The notes beneath the pieces were generated by a model. It made no database searches. It saw only the letters and a program-made list of their open reading frames with translations, and was not told where the DNA came from. Positions 31,813 through 42,074 of a stretch of 64,000 nt of DNA are shown here, one piece after another. A program made the translations under genes and the position numbers. The stretch is from Micropterix aruncella (taxonomy: Eukaryota > Arthropoda > Insecta > Lepidoptera > Micropterigidae). Each line of letters begins with the position of its first letter. Within the stretch, counting starts at the first letter, position 1. The DNA lies in contig OX155961.1 of the NCBI GenBank assembly GCA_944548615.1, positions 13,036,304 to 13,100,303 on the forward strand, given 5' to 3'.

Positions 31813-32357
31813 TGTCTGCGAAAATCGGGCTCTCAATTTACATAGCTCTTTCAATGTTATCCCGTAATCGCACAGTATTTTTTTTTTTTTTAATACGTCA
31901 TTCACTTAATCCGCCATTTCGACCGTCCTCTTACCATCCGCATAAAATATTTGCATGGCCCCGATTTCGTATTCAGGCATTACGTAGCGTAATTGGCTGG
32001 AGCTGTGTATATTTTTACATGGAAATAGCACGGGCGGCACGCGGACCTGTTTTTCGCAGCCCGTAGATTGGCGGAAAAAATGAAAAGCAGAGCGCGCTTT
32101 CCACGCAAACAGACAGAGAGGTCGATATTAGGATAATCCATGCAGGCACCGGAGATAATGGACGCAACCGCCGATTTAATGTGAGCTCATAATGTGCGGG
32201 ATTAAAATTTTCGCATTTTAATTTTTCATTCTGGCGGGTTTATTTAGTTTGCGCTGTTATCGTTTGCTGCAATTAAAGAAGCTGTACCTTGCCGTTTCAA
32301 TGCTAGCTTAAATGCTTATTTGCATTGCTTCATTTCATTTCGTCTCTGATACTTTAT
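31813..32357. other. No gene; single-copy-looking sequence
   Basis: Between Helitron 2 and the R2-type LINE. Composition is more even than the window average (about 31900-32300) and no repeat family is recognised. It could be conserved non-coding DNA; there is no direct evidence. Confidence 0.3.
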
Positions 32358-32380
32358 GTCAAGATATAATATGTCATTAT
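32358..32380 (+). repeat. 23-bp target-site duplication, left copy
   Basis: gtcaagatataatatgtcat plus tat, identical to 33283-33305. It marks the 5' side of the R2-type LINE insertion. Confidence 0.9.
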
Positions 32381-33103
32381 GACATATTCCTTCCAGACCC
32401 CAGTAACCTCGCTCGTTGGAGCTATGCCGAGGATAGTTCATGTCCCCTTTGTAGCAACACCCCTTGCACAGCTAGACATATTCTAGCTGGCTGCAAGGTG
32501 GCCTTGGATCAAGGACGGTACACTTACCGCCACGATAAAGTCCTTGCTGTTATTCGCGAGGTACTTGGCCTCTCAGTGGCTCGTGCCAACAAGGGTTCCA
32601 CAGTATCCTCCAAACCCCCAATACAGTTTGTGCGGGTTGGCTCTAAAGGCAAAAAACATCGCACTGCAAAACCTTTCTCAATAATCGAGAAAGCTTCCGA
32701 TTGGATTATGGAGGTCGATTCGGTCTCTAAGCAGTATAAATTCCCTGAAAGTCTCGGATGCACAGCCCTGCGTCCAGATATAACTCTTTACTCTCTATCT
32801 CGGAAGATGGTCCTTATCGTAGAATTAACTGTTCCATGGGAATCAAATATCCCAAAAGACCACGAGTACAAATTAAATAAATACCATGACCTCGCAAATG
32901 CCGTCACCCGGAACGGCTTCACTGTTCACCTTCACGCGGTGGAAGTAGGCGCTCGTGGCCTGCCAGCTAAATCTTTGTTTCATATTTTTAAAGATCTTGG
33001 TCTCTTCAGGAAAATAATCAACTCCTTTCTAGAAAAATATCTAAAACCGCGATTTCTGCATCTCAAATTCTATGGCTTCGAAGGGGGAGTGAATGGGTGG
33101 TAA
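32381..33103 (+). pseudogene. R2-type LINE: zinc knuckle and RLE nuclease
   Basis: The frame is intact to the stop at 33101-33103. It begins DIFLPDPSNLARWSYAEDSS; any upstream codons lie in flanking host DNA and are not part of the protein. Residues about 21-40 form a CCHC knuckle (CPLC..., H, C; CX2CX8HX4C), followed by GRYTYRHDKVLAVI, a conserved R2-family segment. The restriction-like endonuclease shows GCTALRPDITLYS (PD), VLIVELTVPWE (E) and EYKLNKYHDL (K..KY). This nuclease cuts target DNA and replaces the APE endonuclease of other LINEs. RT is lost by 5' truncation. No stop or frameshift in 240 codons suggests a recent insertion. Confidence 0.85.
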
Positions 33104-33282
33104 GGTGAACGCTCACATGTGGCAAGACAGCTGTCTTAAACCTACCACAGCCGGTTCGTAAGTCCGGAATCCACTGCTCACCCCCCAGAAGTGTAAAAAA
33201 ACAAAAATAGTATTATGATGGGCCCGACTCCGGTCGGTGAATTCTATGGCAGCTCCGTTTGTATTTTATTTATTGACATAAA
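32381..33282 (+). mobile_element. 5'-truncated R2-superfamily LINE (RLE type)
   Basis: A 902-bp insertion between perfect 23-bp direct repeats. It holds the C-terminal 240 codons of ORF (32381-33103) and a 180-bp 3' UTR ending gtattttatttattgac plus ataaa, without a poly(A) tail. A sharp 5' end inside the ORF plus a long perfect duplication is the signature of target-primed reverse transcription with early termination. The clade within the R2/NeSL/R4/Hero/Dong group cannot be told from this piece. Confidence 0.85.
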
Positions 33283-33305
33283 GTCAAGATATAATATGTC
33301 ATTAT
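33283..33305 (+). repeat. 23-bp target-site duplication, right copy
   Basis: Exact repeat of 32358-32380. Its last base overlaps the first base of the hairpin at 33305-33350. Confidence 0.9.
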
Positions 33306-33350
33306 TTCTGACATGACATATCATTATGCTATGATATGTCATGTCAGAAA
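33305..33350. repeat. Perfect 20-bp-arm hairpin at the LINE target
   Basis: tttctgacatgacatatcat (33305-33324) and its exact reverse complement (33331-33350) around tatgct. It abuts the 3' target duplication of the R2-type LINE. Confidence 0.95.
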
Positions 33351-34599
33351 AGGCCACGCATGGCTTCGTTTCTATTCAACCGATTTTTCCAAAATTTAGC
33401 ATAATTTAGTTTAGTTAAATACACGCCAAATTGCCACAGCGAAAGAATTTTCCAAATTGGACAAAGCGTATCTTGCCTTACGCTTTTTATGCCGATCATT
33501 GTATCTTAAGAACGCAGTCAGATTCAACAATTTTAGTTTGGTAATCGGGTTTTAATAAAAATTTAAAGATTGGCGAAAGAAATCATATCACTCGTTCTTG
33601 AGATACCGCTGACTTTCGATTTTCTTGTTTTAAATTTTCTAAAACCTGGAAAAAATTGTTGTTAAGCAAAATTTTTTTTAAAGTATGTACGTGTAATACG
33701 TTTCGAGCTGGCGACAGCCTATTAGCAACTGAAATAAACTGTCTTCCTAAATTCAAAGGTGAACCGGTATAACATGTAACGGTGCAGATTAGCTACATTT
33801 CTTGGAAAGTCACTAGAATAGTTATTGTTGCCTGACCAGGTGCTCAAAATAACGCTCGATTATTTTTCATATGCTTGCTTTGAGATACCGTTTGCAGTCT
33901 GTGATTTTTTCTTGAATGGAATGGAATGTTAGTAGCCAGCAGGCTAGCCACACGGGTGGTAAGGAACGCATTCGAACTTGCTCAACACAGCTCGATGTAT
34001 ACTCGTATAAATATGATATTGATTATTTCTATAGTATATCCTTTATATATTTTTTTTGCAAATTAATTTCGTTTTGTATTTTATTATCTTAGTATTCTTA
34101 TTGAATTATTGAAAAATATTTATTTGCAGCTGTTGTTATAAAAAACATATACAAAAAAACAAGAACACACAGATTAAAAATTAAAACTGTAAATAGACAA
34201 AGACTATGAAATAAAGCTACAAACGCTGCAAATTAGGGGTATCCTCAGGATATCTCTTATCCTGTTTTTCAGGACACATTTATTAATTATTGGTACATAT
34301 ATGATTTTAAAATAAAATAACCAAATCAAATAAATCTTAAAATAAAAAATCCAAATAATCATAATCAAATAAATACACAAATCGAAATAATCAAAATAAA
34401 AATATTTAACATCAAATGATATTAATAGAAAATAACCTAATTAAATAAATTTTAAAATTTACATATAAAAAATCTAAATAATCTAAATCAAAATATTTAA
34501 CATCAAATAATCATGTAACAAATTTATAAATAAACGAAGACAATAGTAATAATCAAATTAACAAATAATTATTTTAAAATAAAATCAAATTATGACATC
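33351..34599. other. No gene seen; LINE 3' UTR-like A+T tract
   Basis: Non-coding. From about 34290 to 34600 the sequence is built of aataatc/aaataaat-like blocks and probably forms the decayed 3' part of the minus-strand LINE fragment at 34605-34912. Confidence 0.35.
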
Positions 34600-34604
34600 T
34601 AAAT

Positions 34605-34912
34605 ATCTTCCTCTAATAATGAACTTTTAAAGTGGTCCTTAAATACTGGAATTGATTTCGTTCGCAAAGCCATTCCCAACCGATTCCATACAACCGCAGA
34701 ATAATAGGAAAAGCTGCACTGGAAATGTTTAGTTTTGTGCTTGGGTATTACTTATAGCAAGTTGTTCACGAGCCCGTGTTGAATAGACATGCCGGTTACG
34801 GGACCACGTCATAATCGAGTAAAGATATCGCGGCTGTTTATTGCGTACTACCTTAAGTACAAGGGTCGCAAGATGGAGCTGCCTTCTTTTACTCATATTC
34901 AACATGGAAGCT
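34605..34912 (-). pseudogene. Decayed LINE C-terminus
   Basis: Minus strand, two frames. 34912-34780 reads MSKRRQLHLATLVLKVVRNK, YSIMTWSRNRHVYSTRARE; after a shift, 34720-34605 reads FSYYSAVVWNRLGMALRTKS followed by FKDHFK. Both match the post-RT C-terminus of CR1/jockey LINEs (KRR..HL...V......TR, FSY.A...WN.LP, FK..). At least one frameshift and one stop. Confidence 0.55.
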
Positions 34913-35396
34913 TCTAGTGTTGATTATTCTTGAAGAACTTACCTAGGTACTGATTAATTTTATATTTTATTTTTATATTTTATTATAAATCAAATTACAT
35001 TTTTGTAATTTGATTCTGATTATTTTTTGTAATTGAAACAAAGTACTTTATATAAAAACAAATATATGTGATGCAGTACTGAATAATTCGCACCAACGTA
35101 AAATGACGTATTCCACAGTCTATAACTTTTTGGAATTAATATACTATGATCATGTAAGTAACTAGTTGATATCTTTATTGATTTTACTTTTCAATGCATC
35201 GGTTCTTTTGTAAGCATCATTAATTAGTAATAAGCAAATAAATAAATTAACAAATTAGGTCCTTGGCTCTTTTTAACTTAGATAACTTCGGTTTGAGTTG
35301 GAATTTCAAATTCACATAAATTTAAATTCAAAGCCTTGTTATTTCTTTTTCAAAATCAAGTTATTCACTTGTCGTTCTGTTATTTGTTATTGCATG
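34913..35396. other. No gene seen
   Basis: A+T-rich, no recognised feature. Confidence 0.35.
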
Positions 35397-35480
35397 AATA
35401 TTTTTGTATAAAGAAACGGAAAACATACATAGACGAACCCTGAACACATTACACTACTTTTTTGTTGGGCAATCGTATAA
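35397..35480 (-). repeat. Repeat D copy 2 (end fragment)
   Basis: Only the terminal about 80 bp of repeat D: gaaacggaaaacatacat, gaaccctgaacacattacac, ttgttgggcaatcgt. Confidence 0.6.
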
Positions 35481-35917
35481 AAATGAGCCAAAATTACTAT
35501 AATTAGTAAAAATCTAACCTACCCCAGTGTCTATATAAGTAACTTGATAAAGCATCAAGGGTTTTCATATAAAGGGTTTTCAAATAATTCAACGTTCATT
35601 AGGTTTTCAGTAAAAAAACGCATTTCGGCCTATTTAAGTCAACACACATCAGATTTTAGTCGTCTTATCCGGAGCACTTAACATTACGTTGTGTATCGCC
35701 GCCGTTTAATCGCAATGTCGTCTGCGGGCCGTTTTCATCGAATCGAGACCGGCATTTGGGTCTTTTATTTAAACCAGTTTCAGGACGTAAACGAAATCGA
35801 ACGCTCTACCCTTTTTTGTTCGTCCATTCCCGTTTCGTTCGAGAGCTCGGTGCAGTATTCTTACCTCATTTGTAAAAAGGCGCTTACAGATATTCGCAAC
35901 ATAACATGAAATGCAAC
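35481..35917. other. No gene; single-copy-looking sequence
   Basis: The frame at 35691-35909 (ATG at about 35715) has ordinary codon mix but no recognised domain and no splice evidence. I treat it as unproven. Confidence 0.25.
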
Positions 35918-36340
35918 CTAAGACCCCGTTCACACAGAGGCTCCGTATTTACAGGACCGTTTTTAACGGATCCGTCGCTACTCGCTGTCGGTTTCGTTCT
36001 CTGCTGATCAGTATACCACCGACATTTTACAAGCTAAAATAACCAATCACGCTTACAGGATATAGTATTTAGCAAAAATAACGGATTGTGTCATGTGTGA
36101 AGGCACTCATACTTCTTCATACATCATTAGGTAAGTATCCATTTTTTTGCTGTTCCTGCATCTAGTTTTTGATGACAAAACGGAATATTGTGTCGGATAG
36201 ATATTTTTACTGGATCCAGAATACTGTCGTGTGTGTGTGAACTCGCTCATACAATTATATACACCGTATCCGATAACGAAAACAAACGTATCTGATAAAA
36301 CGTACCTGTCAAACGAACCGCTGTATGAACGGGCTCTTAG
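35918..36340. mobile_element. Possible MITE with gccccgttca-type ends
   Basis: The left end ctaagaccccgttcacacag and the right end (reverse complement ctaagagcccgttcatacag) form an imperfect TIR of roughly 30 bp. No clear target duplication. Non-coding interior with cacacgacagtattc-like text. Superfamily unknown. Confidence 0.4.
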
Positions 36341-36488
36341 CACTATGTGGGCGGCATCACGCGGACTAAACAAGCATCTATTGCTGACTTCCTGTGAGCA
36401 TCTTTTTTGCCAGTTTGCAACGAGCACCCATAGCAACGTGTAGTCTATTCTACTAATACTCCGCAAAGGACAATAACCATTAACTAAA

Positions 36489-37161
36489 GTACAGGCCAAA
36501 GGAACGTTCCGATGGGGTAATAAACCGAACTGTCAACAAGGATGCGGCTAACGTCGATATTGGTTATCGATGAATTACGTTTGCTCGATGAAACAGTATT
36601 ATACATCTGCATTTATTATGGTACCAATTGCTATATTTATTAATATTTTCGGTTTACGTATTATTTTAGAATTAGAGTAATTAAATAATGACCTAATTAT
36701 GTTATTTGAGTTATTAAATGAGTACTTAATAGATAACTGATTATCATAGCATGGCATATCATAGGTCATTAATAATTTCTAAACGTTCATTAGTAAAATG
36801 TTATCGTGGCATTTGTAATAATGAGTCCCACATATTATGAATATTATAAAATGCTGCGCGGATAAAACATCATTACTAGCTTATAAGCTGAGCAATGGAG
36901 ATCATATTTTCTAACCTGGAGCTATTGAAGTTGAAGGGTGATAGTAACATGCAGACTCGGTGCTTTATACATCACATTTTGTCATTTTTTGACGAACTGA
37001 AAAGTGACCCGACAAAAGTTTCGCTGCTCAATCTCAATAATATAATAACCTGATAGATAATCTGCGAAGGTTACGACATGCATCCCTAAAAGCAGGTAGT
37101 AAAAGGGGCGGGGCCGGCCTAATGATTTATTGCTTTACCGGAACGTTCCTTTGGCCCTTAC
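36489..37161 (+). mobile_element. DDE transposon copy 1 (deletion derivative)
   Basis: The 673-bp element starts gtacaggccaaaggaacgtt and ends with the inverted form. A longer copy lies inverted at 48206-49046, and homology extends over almost the whole length (gaacgttccgatggggtaat, gatgcggctaac, taaaatgctgcgcgg, ggggcggggccggcc). It carries a short transposase-like frame (36895-37053). The left flank AA and right flank TA differ; copy 2 is flanked by TA. Confidence 0.75.
36895..37053 (+). pseudogene. Truncated transposon ORF, 52 aa
   Basis: Starts at ATG 36895: MEIIFSNLELLKLKGDSNM, QTRCFIHHILSFFDELKS, PTKVSLLNLN, then stop. It aligns residue for residue with the first 45 codons of the frame at 48634-48302 but ends early because of an internal deletion. 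No catalytic residues remain. The function is taken from copy 2 context. Confidence 0.55.
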
Positions 37162-38649
37162 TATAGGGGCTGACAGCATTTAACTGTGCTTTTATAAAGA
37201 AGTAATAATATCAAAGGTCAACTCATTAATCCATGTCGTATTAGAATTATACACATCGGAAGTTTTGTAGGTATATATGAATGATTTTGTGAAATAAATT
37301 TTGCGGCCCAGTCGCAAAATCTTACCTAATGTAATACCCGCACCCACACTGAGAAAAATATCGGATTGATTCTTATATACTATTTTGTTATTACGGCTTT
37401 ATAACGATGTTTCAATCGATTTTCGATTTTTTGTTGAATTACAACGCCGAAAACTTCATATATTTCACCGAAAAACAATAAAAATATGTATTTTGTCAGC
37501 GAATTAGGCAGACATTTTGCATTTTTAGGGTTATTTATCGCAAAAAAACTCAATAATTAGTAATGACGCCATAGCGATAAACAGCCCAATTTTTCAACTT
37601 AAAAAAACATGTAAAATTGGAATAAAATGTACATAAAATCACAGTCGGTTGATAAAGTGTTTTAGAATCAAATTTACTTACATTTCTATTCATATTCCAA
37701 CTGAAAACACTAAAAAAAACAAAAAAACTGTTCACGATCCGATGTTTGACAATAACAACCGAACAGCGATCTTTGACAATGGAATTTTACCAGAAATATC
37801 CGTTCAATGACGCGCGAAATTATTTTAGCGGCCGTCTATGTATCTATGGTAATAATGAGATATTTGGTATGGATTTTAGGATGCGTTCGAATTAGAAAAT
37901 AATATTACTGTGCCCTCCGGGAGCAAGCCGCCAATATTGGTCGTTACGTAGTCAACGGTGTTTTGATGTGCAACCAAATTTAATCGTTACGTAGCCGAAG
38001 GGAAGACGTCCTCTCTCGTCAATTGGCACTGCGACAATGAAAGATTAGTCGCGGCGGCGTTGATGAGCGACCTGTATTATCAAAATGATTCCGATGAATC
38101 GGAGACTGTGATCGCTTCGATTTACAGATTAAAATATATTCGGTTCCCTGGATCATCTATAAATACATATAGTTTTGTGGACTCACGACTCTTTGATACG
38201 GCCTGTAGTGTTATTTCAATCTTAACAATGTATCTGTTATCTGCAGTGAGCTCGCTTACTATACCGCCGAAGCGACCATGGATAATCGGACACTCCAGAC
38301 AGTCCATTATCGAGCGACTGAATAACATTATGGATGGATATTTGCTGACGGTATTTACTTAATGGTAGTTTCGAGTATGTTTATTGAGTAGATAAGTAGT
38401 CGGGAAGAATGGCGATCTTTTCTCAACTATATAGGTTGTTTCAAAGCAGTTCTTCGCTTGTTTCTGAGCCAAGTAAGTACTTAAGTACTTCGTTCTCCAT
38501 TTTTATCGTAATTTCTAACATTCATTCTGAAACATCTCCCATTAAAAGCGCCCGGCAATGTGAAAAAAAAAACAAAGAAAAAATAATAATTTAGGCGAAA
38601 ACCAATGTTTTAGGGCTAAAATATTTAAGTGCTTTGGGGTAAGTTCTTT
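37162..38649. other. No gene seen
   Basis: Non-coding. At 38037-38362 frames are open on both strands (MSDLYYQNDSDESE on plus), but neither has a recognised domain, and the two overlap, so one or both are chance. Confidence 0.3.
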
Positions 38650-38740
38650 TGATTTTTTTTATTGCCATGGTTTTTATTGCTCAATATACAACATAATATA
38701 CAACATGGTGGGCTTATTGCCAAGTGACAATATCTTACAA
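38650..38740 (-). mobile_element. SINE 3' fragment
   Basis: The minus strand reads gttgtaagatattgtcac, gcaataagcccaccatg, and a caataaaaa-type end, matching the 3' part of the SINE at 50473-50712. Head missing. Confidence 0.5.
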
Positions 38741-39120
38741 CCATACTGTGACTAAATGTTTATGTTGAAAAATTCATATATATAACGAATGTAATTTTTG
38801 TAAAGTAGTTATAAGAAACGAAAATAATTGCATAGTAAAGAAAATAAAACAAGTAAATACATTAAAAATAATAAACACGACTGCCGTTACAGAAAGTGAA
38901 CGATTGTATTTATAGCTATTTTTATTTCGTTTTTTTTTAATGAAATATTTGTAGTTTATGTAATTATCCATATAGATACACGTATATTTCCAAAATGTAC
39001 TCCATCAGACCTTTCATTTGACGCTAAACACTGCATATTTATGTTAATTTATTGACATTTGTACATTTAGACAACTACTTACTTAATATTTGGACAGTTA
39101 AGGCACAGTATACCAACCAG

Positions 39121-39360
39121 TAGTTACTCTCGAGCTACAAGGCAATGCGGGAAGAGGGTGCGAGGAATGTGGGCAGAGGGGTCCGTCTCGACGAACGCGA
39201 ACATTTAGCATTACGGCCAGGTAAAGGATGGCGATTTTCGAGCATTTAGATATCTGCGTAGGCCGAGTAGCGAAACATCTGGCGAGCAATTGTGAGCCCT
39301 TACGACTCGTGTCGTATTCGTTTTTATTTCAATTTTGCTCTAAGAGAAGCTACTGTCTGG
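39121..39360. mobile_element. Unclassified insert in repeat D
   Basis: About 240 bp of G+C-richer DNA absent from other D copies, bounded by similar gtatacc blocks (39114-39120 and 39362-39368). No coding or terminal repeat recognised. Confidence 0.35.
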
Positions 39361-39379
39361 GGTATACCGTGGTTAAGGT

Positions 39380-39850
39380 GACTAATGACTCTGACTAACA
39401 GTGGGGGGAGTCTGGAAGCAGTACTGTTTCCTATAGAGCGGGGTGGTTGCGGACCTTACGGCGACTGCTCTTAAAACGACCACCGGCTATCCGATCCTGG
39501 CTGAACAGCCGGACAAAGGACGCTGTGGTCCGCGATAGATTCGGTAAACACCGTTTCACCGCTTCGTAAGGGAGAGGACCGCGCAAGCGACCTCGAACTC
39601 GTAACCAATCGAGCGACTGAAGTAATCTGGTCACAATTGGATGTAAGGGCGTGAGTGTAAGCCCGCTGGGTAACACTCCTCCTGGCTATCTCGCGGTTAA
39701 GGCGTTGGCCTCTTACGGGTTTGTGGCGGAGCTAGACGGTGGACTGTTTTTGTCCTAAGTCTTCTGCGCTCACTCCAGGGAGATAGAACGACTAATCGTT
39801 AAAACTTCCTGAGGTGACGGGCTCGCCCGCTGTAGTCGACAACTCTAGTT
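39380..39850 (+). mobile_element. Family C retroposon, copy 3 (5'-truncated)
   Basis: 471 bp flanked by the exact 11-bp repeat gtggttaaggt (39369-39379, 39851-39861). It lacks about 190 bp of the 5' end seen in copies 1 and 2 but keeps the 3' end gtagtcgacaactctagtt. This one-sided truncation fixes the orientation of family C and points to retroposition. Confidence 0.75.
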
Positions 39851-40139
39851 GTGGTTAAGGTATCATATGGGATGACATAACGATTCTAACAATACCAGAC
39901 AGTACTAAATCGGTTCAAGCGTTTAACATTTATGGTGGAATAAAGAAACGGAGAACATACTTAGATGAACCTGAACACATTACATTATTTTTTTGTTGGG
40001 CAGTCGTCTAACAAATTAATTACATAATGCAACTGATTATCTAAGGGAGGAATGATATATAACGATAAGCTAGGAGACGGGTGGGGGGGGGGTGTATGTA
40101 TACGTAAAGTAAAGGTCTCTTAATATATTTTAAAACCCG

Positions 40140-40430
40140 ATCAAGGTTTCAAGTTGTCTCAGTTAGGAACAGAATATTCGGTCCGCCCGCGCTGCAAATG
40201 ACTTGGACATGAAAGTTGATAAATGCTGAGGTATAGCCTGTAAAAGATTTTCCTGAGAGCGTAATGGGAGGCCGTGGTATGAAAGCGGAGAGGAGAGCAA
40301 ATGAGAAGTCATGTTTATGCAAATAAGAAGGCATGTTTGAATGAAGTACACGAAAGAGCATGTGAAAATCTCGACATCGTCTAATGGGGAGCCACTGCAT
40401 TTGCCTACGATAGTGCTATAGAACGCGATG
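40140..40430 (-). pseudogene. LINE C-terminus relic
   Basis: Minus-strand frame MQWLPIRRCRDFHMLFRVLH, SNMPSYLHKHD, then by frameshift SQENLLQAIPQHLSTFMSKSFA. The W.P...R......VLH...P.YL layout is the CR1/L2-type C-terminus upstream of the RLWN.LP motif. Decayed and partial. Confidence 0.45.
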
Positions 40431-40545
40431 TAAACTCATAGGGGATGGCTTTTATTAATATTTAATAAGCGTGTTGAGATTCTGGCCTTAAGAAATGAAA
40501 TGAAATGAAATGAAACCCAACCAAAATTTCACAACGTGATTTCGG

Positions 40546-41165
40546 TCAAACAAGGCGTGTATTAATAACGTATGGCCTACTGTTTTGGGGAATGGCACCA
40601 AACTCAAAAAGAATTTTTCTCCTCCAGAAAAGAGCGGTACGCAGTTTATATATGTAGAGTCTCACCAAGAAGTTCTTGTAAGCCGCTATTTGTAAAATCA
40701 GGAATAATGACTCTATTTTCTTCTTACATCTACCAAAATATTATGTATTCTCGTAGACACCTAACAGAAGCTCCGGTGAATAGTGATTTTCATCATCACG
40801 ATACAAGGAATAAATCCAATCTCCACATAAAGCGACAGCGACTTAGCAACTGCGACACAGTTTTATTCACCAAAATTTGTCCTTCTATAATAAGATTCCA
40901 GAGCAAAATGAAAGCCTTGGAGAGGACCAATTTAAAAAGATAATTATACATAATTTGGTAAGAAACCCAATTTATGGTATAAGGGAGTTTGAAAATTCTG
41001 AGTTTATTTTCCACGTTGATGATTAATGAAATGCGTAAAGTTTTAAACATAATGGTATTATGATAGCTGACATTCTAATTTTCATATAATTTATTATACA
41101 TCTATTCATTTAAAAAAAAAATACGAAGGCATATTGCTGGATTGACAATAAAATATATATATTTT
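40546..41165 (+). mobile_element. 5'-truncated LINE fragment
   Basis: Coding relic 40570-40943 followed by a 3' region with caataaaatatatat at about 41150-41165. In the first frame: YGLLFWGMAPNSKRIFLLQK, RAVRSLYM, stop. Then, after a frameshift, RVSPRSSCKPLFVKSGI, SSYIYQNIMYSRRHL, HHHDTRNKSNLHI. Post-RT region of a jockey/CR1 ORF2, same order as at 29626-30108. Confidence 0.65.
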
Positions 41166-41202
41166 TTTATTATTCTACATAGAATTTGCATTTCTATTTT
41201 AA

Positions 41203-41508
41203 CCCCTTGAGTATGATACGACCAAATCTGGTTCTGAAACAATTATCCGTTGAGTATGATACGACCAGATCTGGTTCCGCGTTTTTTTCACTTCTTTGAC
41301 GTTCTCATATTTATTCATAATTATCTAATTGTTTTACAAAATGATATTTCAATATTCTATATTCGAAATTTCAATGCAATCATTGTGCAGTTGTTCTTTT
41401 TATGATTGGTGTAGTAGTTTCGTAGTTATAGTACTTTAAGGTCGATGTCGCCGAAAATCCTGCAAAAGAGACAGATGCATCCATGAAAATACCCATTTAC
41501 TCCAAGGG
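41203..41508. mobile_element. piggyBac-like MITE
   Basis: A 306-bp element flanked by TTAA on both sides (41199-41202, 41509-41512), starting ccccttgagta and ending tactccaaggg. The TTAA duplication with CCC..GGG ends is diagnostic of the piggyBac superfamily. Inside, ttgagtatgatacgacca plus atctggtt is repeated with a 43-bp period (41207 and 41250). No transposase. Confidence 0.75.
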
Positions 41509-41512
41509 TTAA

Positions 41513-42074
41513 TATATTATTCTCCCTGACTCTTAAATCACATTAGTATATTTTGATTATTTGTATGTAAATAATATTGAATGTTTTTAATATTGAATGT
41601 TTTTAAATATAAAATTTTTAGCATTTAATTTTGTGACGCATCCAAATGTAGGAATGCCTATCTACTGGTGTATTGTATTGTATTGTACTGAATTTCAGGT
41701 CTCTTACTGCAATATTTTGAGATTGAAGTATGACTATCGCGCCCTCTGGTGGACCGATTTCAACAACAATCTTTTCAACTCTTGCCATGATCAAACTATG
41801 CATGCATGCCGTATTTCAGCTCAATCGGTTGAAGCGTTTGGGCGCTATCGTGGAGGAATACACACAGACACACTCTGGCCCTAATTTATTTATATTTGTT
41901 AGATATTCATTCCGTGTTTATTTATCATGTTTGTATATATTTGTATTATGTATTTGAAAACAGGTAATGAAGCGATAGATGCTTTTACTGTTTTTTACAA
42001 CCATTAATATCTTTGGTGTTATAATTTTTTCGTTATGTTTTATAATTTCAATAGTGGTTGTTGAAAAAATAGTT
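41513..42074. other. No gene; possible dispersed repeat
   Basis: 41725-41885 (cgcgccctctggtggac, ttcagctcaatcggttgaag, cacacagacacac) has the look of a TE 5' region with generic text, but no terminus was identified. Confidence 0.3.

Larger units (their letters stand above)
38935..40016 (-). repeat. Repeat D copy 3 (interrupted twice)
   Basis: D sequence occurs at 38935-39120 (cagacctttcatttgacg, ttgacatttgtacatttaga) and at 39862-40016 (attctaacaatacc, cggttcaagcgtt, gaacacattaca). Between them lie an unknown insert (39121-39360) and family C copy 3 (39380-39850). It carries the empty site for MITE E. Confidence 0.65.

Noticed and set aside
32312..32380. ATG/TTG start of the R2-type LINE frame at 32312
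   Set aside because: These codons lie in host DNA left of the target duplication; the element itself begins at 32381.
38060..38362. Plus-strand frame MSDLYYQNDSDESE.. as a possible transposase start
   Set aside because: An overlapping antisense frame is equally open, no domain is recognisable, and no terminal repeats were found around it.
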